Shown: positions 1 through 6,589 of the stretch, piece by piece
Numbering within the stretch: the stretch's first letter is position 1
How the letters are laid out: every line of letters starts with the position of its first letter
DNA from: Spirosoma sp.
Lineage (GTDB): Bacteria > Bacteroidota > Bacteroidia > Cytophagales > Spirosomataceae
Direction: 5' to 3'
NCBI GenBank assembly: GCA_025351545.1
Contig: JANXVQ010000415.1
Coordinates: 1 to 7,237 of the forward strand
Length of the DNA: 7,237 nucleotides
The notes under the pieces: generated by a model
The model's database searches: none
Told to the model about the DNA's origin: nothing
Seen by the model: the letters and a program-made list of their open reading frames with translations, nothing else
Translations under genes and position numbers: made by a program

Positions 1-927
1 TCGAAATTCGATAATCATCATCGCCAATAAGTCAGGGTCCGCTTCATCGAGTTTTTTCTTAATCTCTACGGTATGTGCCTGAACAATGGTGCCATTAACC
101 ACTTTCATAAAGTTGACATAAGCGGCTGATTCATCTGAAGCAATCGAGAATACATCGGCATCCGCAATTTTTGGATTTACAACTGTTGATTTGCTCTGAA
201 ATCGCTGTAATACATCAAGTTTTTCTTTGTGCTTTTGTGCCTGTTCAAAAGCCAGTTCATTAGCGGCTTCGACCATTCGGGTTTTGAAATAGTCCTGTGC
301 AGGCTTAAGGTTGCCTTTCAGAATATGATGAATCTGCTCAATGTCACTCTCATAATCGCTTTCAGCCTGTTTGCCTTCGCACGGACCTTTGCAGTTTCCA
401 ATATGATACTCTAAACACACTTTATACTTACCCGCTTCAATATTTTCGGGAGCAAGGTTGTAGTTGCAGGTGCGAATCGTAAACAGTTGACTGAACATGT
501 CCAGCACCGTATACATGGGTTTCAAATTGGCGAATGGGCCATAAAATGTACCCTGTTTGCGATCAATGCGTCGGGTAGTCATAACGCGTGGAAAATGTTC
601 ATTCGTGACACACACGAAGGGATACGTTTTGTCGTCGCGAAGGAGAATATTGAATTTTGGCTGATATCGCTTAATTAGCTGGTTCTCAAGTAGAAGCGCA
701 TCAAATTCGGTATGTACAATGGTAAACTCTATTTTTCTTATTTGGCTTACCAGGCGCACAGTTTTACGATCATGCCCTTTTGAATTGGTAAAATAACTAC
801 TGACCCGGTTTTTCAGGTCTTTCGCTTTGCCAACATAAATCACCTCACCCGATACGTCGAAATATCGATAGACGCCCGGTTCGTGCGGCACTTTGGTTAA
901 CTCTTTTTTATAGTCAAATTCGGGCAT
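1..927 (-). CDS. uvrC: Excinuclease ABC subunit C (UvrC), N-terminal 309 codons; C-terminus outside window
   Basis: UvrC makes the two incisions flanking a DNA lesion after UvrA/UvrB recognition in nucleotide excision repair. I translated the minus strand from the ATG at 925-927; the frame stays open to position 1, so the gene is cut by the window edge. The GIY-YIG nuclease domain is clear: PGVY at residues 17-20, VIYVGKA at 29-35, Arg41, and ALLLENQLIK with the expected metal-binding Glu81. Four cysteines (154, 171, 179, 183; the last two in NCKGPC) match the cysteine set reported to bind an iron-sulfur cluster in UvrC. A UVR domain, the UvrB-contacting helical pair, lies at about 205-242. 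The second nuclease (RNase H-like) and helix-hairpin-helix domains of a usual roughly 600-residue UvrC would lie beyond the edge. No Shine-Dalgarno sequence precedes the ATG, but the domain starts immediately after it, so this start fits. It lies downstream of a terminator and so probably has its own promoter. Confidence 0.97.
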   Translation of the reverse strand, partial: MPEFDYKKELTKVPHEPGVYRYFDVSGEVIYVGKAKDLKNRVSSYFTNSKGHDRKTVRLVSQIRKIEFTIVHTEFDALLLENQLIKRYQPKFNILLRDDKTYPFVCVTNEHFPRVMTTRRIDRKQGTFYGPFANLKPMYTVLDMFSQLFTIRTCNYNLAPENIEAGKYKVCLEYHIGNCKGPCEGKQAESDYESDIEQIHHILKGNLKPAQDYFKTRMVEAANELAFEQAQKHKEKLDVLQRFQSKSTVVNPKIADADVFSIASDESAAYVNFMKVVNGTIVQAHTVEIKKKLDEADPDLLAMMIIEFR

Positions 928-999
928 ACCGTCGCACCGGCTGTGTCGGCCGGGAATTAATCTTACCACCCGACCAGAGCGGTCGGTATCACAAAACAA

Positions 1000-1026
1000 C
1001 CAATATACGCTAAAGGTTGCCTACAA
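1000..1026 (-). promoter_or_regulatory. Possible Bacteroidota-type promoter for uvrC
   Basis: Read on the minus strand, a TTG (plus 1024-1026) is followed after 16 bases by TATATTGG (plus 1000-1007). This resembles the Bacteroidota consensus of a TTTG near -33 and TAnnTTTG near -7, with one mismatch in the -7 element. It lies just downstream of the terminator of the preceding gene and about 73 bases before the uvrC ATG, where a uvrC promoter is needed. This is a by-eye match to a short degenerate motif, so it is tentative. Confidence 0.35.
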
Positions 1027-1036
1027 TTTACCTATT

Positions 1037-1062
1037 AAAAAGGGCCAGCATCTTGCTGGCCC
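1037..1062 (-). terminator. Rho-independent terminator after the PBP gene
   Basis: A perfect 9-bp GC-rich stem (GGGCCAGCA at 1042-1050 pairing with TGCTGGCCC at 1054-1062) with a 3-base loop begins 7 bases past the PBP stop codon. On the minus strand the stem is followed directly by five T residues (plus 1037-1041), then AAT. The T-run is only on this side, so the terminator acts on leftward transcription. It should separate the PBP transcript from uvrC. Confidence 0.92.
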
Positions 1063-1069
1063 AGGGACT

Positions 1070-3427
1070 CTACTGTAGAATTTCATCTTCATCTCCCGGC
1101 ACTACTTTCGGCGGAATATACCGTTGGGAGGAGTCTATGTGGTAACCGCCACAATCAATCTTAAAATTATTGGGCTTACGGAAAGGCTCGGGGCGATACT
1201 GTGTTAATGTAGGGTCCTGATAAATTTTTTGCATATACATCGCCCAGGCGGGCATTGCCTGTCGGCCGCCCTGTCCCAGTTCGATAGTACGAAAGTGGAT
1301 AGGACGATCATCGCCCCCAACCCAAAGTCCGGAAACGAGGTGCTGTGTCATACCCATGAACCAGGCATCAGAGTAATTCGATGTCGTTCCGGTTTTAGCT
1401 GCAATCTCGTTTCCACCCTCCAGCAGTTTATATTGTGTTCGTAACCGTTGGGCCGTTCCATTTGGATCTTCGACAGCCCCACGCATCAGGTGCAGCATTT
1501 CGTAAGCCCGATTAGCACTGATAACCTGTTTGGCATCAGGCGTAAAATTCTTCAAAACGTTGCCATTCTTATCGGTAATGCGCATTAGAATCATGGGACG
1601 AACGCGCATACCACCATTTGCAAAAGCACAGTACGCAGCCACCATTTCATAAACCGATACATCGCCGGTGCCCAGACATAGAGTTGGGTTATCCGGTAAA
1701 TCTTTACTTTCGATGCCCATTTCGTGTGCGTATTTGATAACTGCTCCGGCGCGGGTTTTCTTAATCAATTGGGCGCTCACAGTATTGATTGATTGTCCCA
1801 AAGCCTCGCGCAACGATAAACTTTGATAACTATATCGACCCGTCGAATTTTTAGGCATCCAGGCCGGTCCATTGTTATGATCTTCACCATGAGCAAACAC
1901 GGTTGGTTGATCGAGGAGATGGCTGCATGGCGTTACAAACCCCTGATCCATAGCCGTTAAATACACAAATGGCTTAAACGTCGAACCAGGTTGACGACGA
2001 CTTTGACGGACGTGATCAAATTTCATGTATTTGAAATTTATCCCACCCACCCAGGCTTTTACATGGCCATAGCGGGGGTCCATCGACATGAAACCAGTAT
2101 TAAGTAATCGCTTGTAATACTTAATCGAATCCAGCGAACTCATAGTCGTGTCTTTCTCATTACGTCGGCCACCGTATACAAAAACCCTCATCTTGATGGG
2201 CTTACGCATCTCCTGCCAGATCGCTTTCTCATCAGGACCATAAGTAGCTTTCAGTTGCTTAAACCGTATAGTCCGTCGTGCGACCGATTCAATGAAGCCC
2301 GGGATTTCGATATACTTCTTTGTTCGGGGGTCTTTTTTTACCCATGGATTTCGGCCACGCCAATGCTCGTAAAATTTCTTCTGCTGATCCCGCATGTTAG
2401 CCATAACAGACTCTTCGGCGTAAGCCTGCATACGGGAGTCAATAGTTGTATAAATCTTTAGGCCGCTCGTGTATAGATCCAACTCAGCCCCCGGATTTTC
2501 ATCATTATACTGCTTGATCCACTGTTTAATGTCATCCCGGATAACAGACCTGAAGTAAGCCGCCATGCCTGTATTTTGATTCTCAATGCTAAAATCAAGT
2601 TTTAACGGCTTATTCTTATACGTAAAGAACTGTTCCTGAGTCAGAAATTTATATTTTTTCATCTGGCTCAGCACGACATTTCGCCGGTCCCTTGTGCGAT
2701 CTTCAAATAAACGCGGATTATAAAAGGTTGGGTTCTTGAGCATACCTACCAGTAAAGCAGCCTCCTCGACATTCAGATTCCAGGGTTCTTTACTGAAATA
2801 AGTTTTGGCCGCCGTTTTGATGCCATAGGTGTTATTCCCGAATGAAACCGTGTTGAGGTACATCATCATGACCTCTTGCTTCGTATAATTTCGCTCCAGA
2901 CGAACGGCCAGAATCCATTCTTTAGTTTTGGCAATGACCAGGCTAATAATGGGGATGTGGCCCAACACACCGCGTAATTCTTCCTGTCGTGTATCGAATA
3001 AGTTCTTAGCTGTTTGCTGGGTGAGTGTACTGCCTCCCCCCGAACTTGACGCGTCCTTAAAGGTCAAAAAACCACCCACCGCCCGGAACAGCGAACGAGG
3101 GTCGATACCAGCGTGCTTAATAAAACGGGCATCTTCTGTTGCCAGCAGAGCCGATGTCACGTTAGGCGACACCTGAGAAATCTCTATAGGTGTGCGGTTT
3201 TCAACATAATATTTACCCAGTAGTTGATTGTCAGCCGTATATACTTCGGAAGCTTCTTCACTTTTGGGGTTTTCAAGTGCTTTTAAACTCGGCATTCCTC
3301 CGAAGAGCCACAAAAAATTGTAGCTGACGGCGAGGACATACAAGACTAATAGAACAATACCAATGAGCGAGTATCGCCAGAGGTTTCGGATTATCTTCCG
3401 GTAAGGACCAGGAGCAAAGTCAAACAT
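1070..3427 (-). CDS. mrcA: Bifunctional class A penicillin-binding protein (PBP1A-like)
   Basis: This inner-membrane enzyme polymerises lipid II into glycan strands and cross-links the peptides. The 785 residues start with a short cytoplasmic tail and one membrane anchor at about 17-41. The GT51 glycosyltransferase domain (about 55-240) has EDARFIKHAGID with catalytic Glu98, GGGSTLTQQ at 130-138, and KTKE with Glu170, probably the second acidic residue. A linker (about 250-440) includes a basic stretch at 345-420 that I recall as usual in Bacteroidota homologues. The transpeptidase domain has STFK with nucleophile Ser482, SIN at 546-548 and KTGT at 678-681; all active-site motifs are intact. 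About 70 residues after the catalytic core show no further domain. The ATG is right for the membrane anchor although it has no Shine-Dalgarno sequence. It follows sprE by 83 bp on the same strand and ends at a strong terminator. The symbol mrcA is given by family; orthology to the E. coli gene is not implied. Confidence 0.96.
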   Translation of the reverse strand: MFDFAPGPYRKIIRNLWRYSLIGIVLLVLYVLAVSYNFLWLFGGMPSLKALENPKSEEASEVYTADNQLLGKYYVENRTPIEISQVSPNVTSALLATEDARFIKHAGIDPRSLFRAVGGFLTFKDASSSGGGSTLTQQTAKNLFDTRQEELRGVLGHIPIISLVIAKTKEWILAVRLERNYTKQEVMMMYLNTVSFGNNTYGIKTAAKTYFSKEPWNLNVEEAALLVGMLKNPTFYNPRLFEDRTRDRRNVVLSQMKKYKFLTQEQFFTYKNKPLKLDFSIENQNTGMAAYFRSVIRDDIKQWIKQYNDENPGAELDLYTSGLKIYTTIDSRMQAYAEESVMANMRDQQKKFYEHWRGRNPWVKKDPRTKKYIEIPGFIESVARRTIRFKQLKATYGPDEKAIWQEMRKPIKMRVFVYGGRRNEKDTTMSSLDSIKYYKRLLNTGFMSMDPRYGHVKAWVGGINFKYMKFDHVRQSRRQPGSTFKPFVYLTAMDQGFVTPCSHLLDQPTVFAHGEDHNNGPAWMPKNSTGRYSYQSLSLREALGQSINTVSAQLIKKTRAGAVIKYAHEMGIESKDLPDNPTLCLGTGDVSVYEMVAAYCAFANGGMRVRPMILMRITDKNGNVLKNFTPDAKQVISANRAYEMLHLMRGAVEDPNGTAQRLRTQYKLLEGGNEIAAKTGTTSNYSDAWFMGMTQHLVSGLWVGGDDRPIHFRTIELGQGGRQAMPAWAMYMQKIYQDPTLTQYRPEPFRKPNNFKIDCGGYHIDSSQRYIPPKVVPGDEDEILQ

Positions 3428-3477
3428 GTACAGTTATTAGTATTTAATGATGTTGACGTTGAGATATCATAGTAAAC

Positions 3478-3509
3478 TACTGGTTTCTCAACGAATCAGT
3501 GAACCAGTA
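3478..3509. repeat. Inverted repeat between sprE and the PBP gene
   Basis: TACTGGTT at 3478-3485 and AACCAGTA at 3502-3509 are perfect 8-base inverted complements separated by 16 bases. The repeat begins immediately after the sprE stop codon (3511-3513). On the minus strand it is not followed by a T-run, so it does not look like a Rho-independent terminator. It could be a processing or stabilising hairpin in a shared transcript, a binding site, or chance. Confidence 0.4.
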
Positions 3510-3510
3510 C

Positions 3511-5763
3511 TCATTTTCTCTTCGCCGTTATTTGATCGGCAGCAGCCTGCATTTCTTTTACATGGGGTAATAACTGGCTGGCAGGATAATCCCGCACAAA
3601 CTCAGTTAATGCCTGGCGATAAATATCTACACCTTTCACTTTTCCTAGTAGCATAACTCTTAACAGGGCCAATTTGTCTTCTAATTGAGTCCCGGCAACA
3701 CTACCCAAGGCGCTTTCGGCGCGGGTTAGGGCTTCGATAGAGTTATTCGCTTTGTAAAGCTCATAAATATCGGTGTAGGTTTTGAGAGCCTGTGCCTCCG
3801 AACCGCTTGTTTGCGCAACAGCTTTCCCCGCTAAACGGGCATATGAGGTGTTTGGATATTCAGCCAGCAATTTATCCTTCCAGGCCGACGATTTACCAAT
3901 TTGCTCATTTGAGAGATGTAGCAAGTAATAGATCTCCGGTTTCTGAAGTATATTAGGATACCGGGTTAACAATTGCTCAAATGTTGGAATAGCGTCGGCA
4001 GGCTGATTAAGGTCAAATTTGTATAGTTTCCCCAGCTTGTATAAAGCGTTCTCAATGCGCTGATTAGCCCCCGACTGCGCTTCTTTTGTAAAGGGTATCT
4101 TATTCATCATAGCATCTTTCTGTCCTTTTTGGCTAGCGGCAGGACCAGTCAGGGCAACGGGTATCGCATTCGCATCCGACGGCAGTAAGGTGGTATTTGG
4201 AGTCAGGGAATTAGCCGGTGATGCGCCGTTTAACGGACTATTCACGGGAGCCATCGCAACGGATGCTTCCTTGTTGTTTCGTCGCCAATTGTCTTCGAGC
4301 TGCCTATTTCCCCAGCGTACAGAAAACTCCTGTTTCCCCTGGCTTAGTGCAATAGGATTATAGAGTGTCCAGCGTTCGGCAGGTTGCAAATTTGAGTTAG
4401 TTGCCCCTGGTACAGCATTACTATTTCCCCCCGTTGCCCGGTCTACAATTTGTTGGGCCAGAGCGGCCTGTGCCTTATCTTCTTTTGCACGTTGGGCAAT
4501 TGCCCTGTCAAGCAGTTTATCAAGCGCAGATGGGTCCATCTTTGCCAGCGTCAACAAACTATCATCGGTGCGTATTGTCGTTCTGTACTGAACGAAATTA
4601 TCAAGTGTTTTCTTCCGGGTTAGCAGAGCCGCATAATCGGGCGATTGCTTCGGAAGTAAGGCCAGCGCACTGTCATAATATACCTTGGCGTGCTCATAAT
4701 CGGCTTTCTTTTCAAAATACAACTTACCAATTTCCAGATACGTATAAGGTATTTGTGTCGTATTGGCACCTGCCGCCTGAATCGACTGACTATAATATTT
4801 GATGGCCTGATTAATTCGACCGCTACGCGCTTCGAGTAAGCCCATTGTGAAATACACCTTATCTTTCAGGTCGGAATTTTTTCGGTCATTGAGTAGCTTC
4901 TCAAATGTCTCAGCCGATTGCGCCATCCGCTTTTGGTCGCCTGTCAACCCGTTGCTCTGAATGGCATAGAGATTAGCGTAAAACGACTGATCATATGTTG
5001 GGTGCGACCTAAGCACTTGACGGTAACGGTCAACCGCTCTGGCTGGTTGGCCAATCAGGTCGTACAATTGTCCGGCAATGAGATGAAGCCGGGCGGTCGA
5101 TTCTCCTTTTTTTAGAACTGGAAATGTGGCATCTAAAATACCGGCAGCGGTGGCATACTCGCCCTGTCGTTCATGTAAATAAGCTTTTACTATATAAAAG
5201 TCGCGCGTGTTAGACTTATTAAGTGGTTGAGTACGGAGATATTCAGCTACGTTTAACGCATTTGTATAATCACTTGCTTCAATATAAGCCCGCATCAGAC
5301 CAACTAAGGCCGTATGTTTGTCATTATCGTTTGTACCTTTTGTGTTTACGTACTTAAAAACCTCAATAGCATTGGGCAAATCTTGTTTCAACAGCCTTGC
5401 TCGCCCAATAAGAATATAGGCATTGTCGAGCCATTTACTATTTTGATGTCGTTCGGGAATGAGCGATGCTTTCTTGATAGCATCGTCTAATTGGGGTTTC
5501 ACCGGTTGAATCAACATTGAATCGACTGGTAACAGGATGGGCATCAACTGATTGTAATTTTCCTGTCTGTTTGTGAATAATACCTGTTCGGCCTGATTAA
5601 TCTGGTCGCGGGCAATTACGTAGGCGTTAAAGTGCGCCGTTAAATTATGATAGCCTTTACTAACTGGCTTGGCGCTGTATTGCGAACACGACACTAGCCC
5701 GCCGGTCAGTGAAGCAAAGACCGTTAGAAACAGAAAGGGGGAATTACCTGAATAGCGGGACAT
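3511..5763 (-). CDS. sprE: SprE/PorW-type TPR lipoprotein of the type IX secretion / gliding motility machinery
   Basis: SprE (Flavobacterium johnsoniae) and PorW (Porphyromonas gingivalis) are lipoproteins needed for type IX secretion, and for gliding where present. The 750-residue product has a lipoprotein signal peptide ending in lipobox LVSC, with Cys26 as the lipidated residue. No acidic cluster follows Cys26 (next residues SQYSAKP), which argues against a surface-export signal and for a periplasm-facing outer-membrane anchor. Tetratricopeptide-like helical repeats occupy about 110-385, with further repeats at about 570-610. Between them come an Ala/Lys/Gln-rich helical stretch (413-445), then LYNP at 467-470 and WGNR...DNWRR at 484-495; this YNP/WGxR/NWR block is what I recognise from SprE homologues. 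An Asn/Pro/Ala/Ser-rich linker follows (about 500-560). The ATG directly precedes the signal peptide; no Shine-Dalgarno sequence is seen. Family membership rests on recalled sequence features, so a generic TPR lipoprotein is the alternative. It is probably first in a two-gene unit with the PBP gene. Confidence 0.85.
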   Translation of the reverse strand: MSRYSGNSPFLFLTVFASLTGGLVSCSQYSAKPVSKGYHNLTAHFNAYVIARDQINQAEQVLFTNRQENYNQLMPILLPVDSMLIQPVKPQLDDAIKKASLIPERHQNSKWLDNAYILIGRARLLKQDLPNAIEVFKYVNTKGTNDNDKHTALVGLMRAYIEASDYTNALNVAEYLRTQPLNKSNTRDFYIVKAYLHERQGEYATAAGILDATFPVLKKGESTARLHLIAGQLYDLIGQPARAVDRYRQVLRSHPTYDQSFYANLYAIQSNGLTGDQKRMAQSAETFEKLLNDRKNSDLKDKVYFTMGLLEARSGRINQAIKYYSQSIQAAGANTTQIPYTYLEIGKLYFEKKADYEHAKVYYDSALALLPKQSPDYAALLTRKKTLDNFVQYRTTIRTDDSLLTLAKMDPSALDKLLDRAIAQRAKEDKAQAALAQQIVDRATGGNSNAVPGATNSNLQPAERWTLYNPIALSQGKQEFSVRWGNRQLEDNWRRNNKEASVAMAPVNSPLNGASPANSLTPNTTLLPSDANAIPVALTGPAASQKGQKDAMMNKIPFTKEAQSGANQRIENALYKLGKLYKFDLNQPADAIPTFEQLLTRYPNILQKPEIYYLLHLSNEQIGKSSAWKDKLLAEYPNTSYARLAGKAVAQTSGSEAQALKTYTDIYELYKANNSIEALTRAESALGSVAGTQLEDKLALLRVMLLGKVKGVDIYRQALTEFVRDYPASQLLPHVKEMQAAADQITAKRK

Positions 5764-5880
5764 TCGAAAAATAACATGTGGTCACTCGTACTAAAACGTT
5801 GATGGGCGGTTTGGTAATATGGAATGTAAGCCCAAATTAACGAATTTTGCACGGCATATAACATTGTAGGCACCAATTCT
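5764..5880. promoter_or_regulatory. Divergent intergenic region between sprE and the ATP synthase operon
   Basis: These 117 bp separate two divergently transcribed units, so both promoters should lie here or at its edges. On the plus strand GAATTTTG at 5842-5849 matches the Bacteroidota -7 consensus TAnnTTTG except for the first base, but the nearest TTTG upstream (5810-5813) is 28 bases away, too far for a normal -33 element. TAACATTG at 5859-5866 is another one-mismatch candidate without a good -33 partner. On the minus strand I find no convincing pair. No terminator hairpin is seen. That promoters exist here is inferred from gene orientation; their exact sites are not resolved. Confidence 0.55.
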
Positions 5881-6156
5881 ATGGAAAACACCCCCGGCCA
5901 ACCCGATCAGAACGATCTGAACAAGTCAATTCAGGGCGATGAACTCCCCAAAAAGGTGACTGAAAAGACAACATCGTTTGTACAATTCAGTGGGATTGCT
6001 TTTCAAATGTTAGGCACTATTGGCTTGGGTGTGTGGGCAGGAATGAAACTAGATGTCTGGCAGAATAATCGTCGGCCTATCTGGACAATTGTATTATCGT
6101 TGACAGCCATTGGCGCGTCGCTTTATCTATTTATTCGCCAGTTGACAAAAAAATAG
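5881..6156 (+). CDS. atpZ: AtpZ/AtpI-family ATP synthase accessory membrane protein
   Basis: This small inner-membrane protein belongs to the group encoded at the head of F1F0 ATP synthase operons. AtpI is reported to help assemble the c-ring, and AtpZ has been linked to Mg/Ca transport with AtpI in alkaliphilic Bacillus; the role here is inferred. The 91 residues have a charged cytoplasmic N-terminus (about 1-33), then two membrane segments at about 36-55 and 66-86. The first carries the glycine-rich pattern GTIGLGVWAGMKLD (45-58), ending in Asp58, which is typical of the family; a basic NNRRP loop links the helices. The length and two helices fit AtpZ better than the longer four-helix AtpI. 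No Shine-Dalgarno sequence precedes the ATG, but upstream in-frame sequence offers nothing better. It is first in the operon, 30 bp ahead of the next membrane-protein gene. Confidence 0.88.
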   Translation: MENTPGQPDQNDLNKSIQGDELPKKVTEKTTSFVQFSGIAFQMLGTIGLGVWAGMKLDVWQNNRRPIWTIVLSLTAIGASLYLFIRQLTKK

Positions 6157-6167
6157 AGTCTCCAACT

Positions 6168-6172
6168 GGAGG
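6168..6172 (+). promoter_or_regulatory. Possible ribosome binding site of the four-helix membrane protein gene
   Basis: GGAGG is the only strong Shine-Dalgarno-like string upstream of a gene in this window. It ends 14 bases before the ATG at 6187, longer than the usual spacing, and no in-frame start codon lies closer. It supports 6187 over the internal ATG at 6208, but only weakly. The string can also pair with CTCC at 6160-6163 in a small hairpin. Confidence 0.35.
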
Positions 6173-6186
6173 TAGCTTTACTCAAA

Positions 6187-6570
6187 ATGCCCTGCTCAGC
6201 GCCAATTATGCTCCGAACCTTTCTATTTACAATTACCCTCGCAATTGCATTTTTCTTAGCTGAGCGATATTCTGTTTCCCCCTGGTTACACCCTAACTGG
6301 AAGATTCTGTTGCTCTTTTTTCTGAGCGTCTCATTTCTGACACATCGATTGGTAGAGACTGGTTTACAGGACGATCAGGAGCGATTCATACCTCTCTACA
6401 TGGCTGCAACAGTTGCTCGTTTGATTCTGGGGCTGGCCTTTGTTGGTTTTTTTCTATTCCGTCATATCGAACAGCGCCGAGCCTTCATCCTGGACTTTCT
6501 TGTACTATATATATGTTACACGGGCTTTGAGATTTGGGCGCTTACTCGTAACTTGCGACGCGATTCGTAA
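6187..6570 (+). CDS. Four-helix membrane protein of unknown function in the ATP synthase operon
   Basis: I cannot assign a named family. The 127-residue product has four predicted membrane segments at about 9-26, 38-55, 70-91 and 98-117, short loops, and a basic tail (RNLRRDS). Charged residues sit within or at the ends of the helices (Arg78 in the third, Glu115 in the fourth). Its place between atpZ and atpB, the four-helix topology and the size (AtpI of proteobacteria is of similar length with four helices) suggest an AtpI-like assembly factor; this is inference from context, since no diagnostic motif is seen. The ATG at 6187 gives seven extra residues over the internal ATG at 6208 (Met8), which begins right at the first helix; either could be the true start. 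It ends 19 bp before atpB, so coupled expression is likely. Confidence 0.8.
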   Translation: MPCSAPIMLRTFLFTITLAIAFFLAERYSVSPWLHPNWKILLLFFLSVSFLTHRLVETGLQDDQERFIPLYMAATVARLILGLAFVGFFLFRHIEQRRAFILDFLVLYICYTGFEIWALTRNLRRDS

Positions 6571-6589
6571 AAAGGATCTGTCACATCAT

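Noticed and set aside
229..678. Two short plus-strand open frames (229-414 and 487-678)
   Set aside because: Both are antisense to uvrC, whose minus-strand frame carries the full GIY-YIG, cysteine and UVR signatures.
1229..3176. Short plus-strand open frames opposite the PBP gene (1229-1444, 2255-2461, 2928-3176)
   Set aside because: All are antisense to a gene with complete catalytic motifs, and none resembles a known small protein.
3428..3510. A separate promoter for the PBP gene in the gap after sprE
   Set aside because: The best -7 like string (TAGTTTAC on the minus strand) has two mismatches to the Bacteroidota consensus, so I do not list it.
3447..3656. A 69-codon plus-strand open frame starting in the sprE-PBP gap
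   Set aside because: Most of it is antisense to the 3' end of sprE, it has no ribosome site, and the product shows no domain.
4401..4802. A 133-codon open frame on the plus strand
   Set aside because: It lies wholly antisense to the sprE coding sequence, its translation has no recognisable domain, and no ribosome site is seen. It is a shadow of the real gene.
6156..6172. A terminator between atpZ and the next gene (CTCC/GGAG hairpin)
   Set aside because: The stem is only four base pairs and no T-run follows; it overlaps the likely ribosome site and does not look like a terminator.
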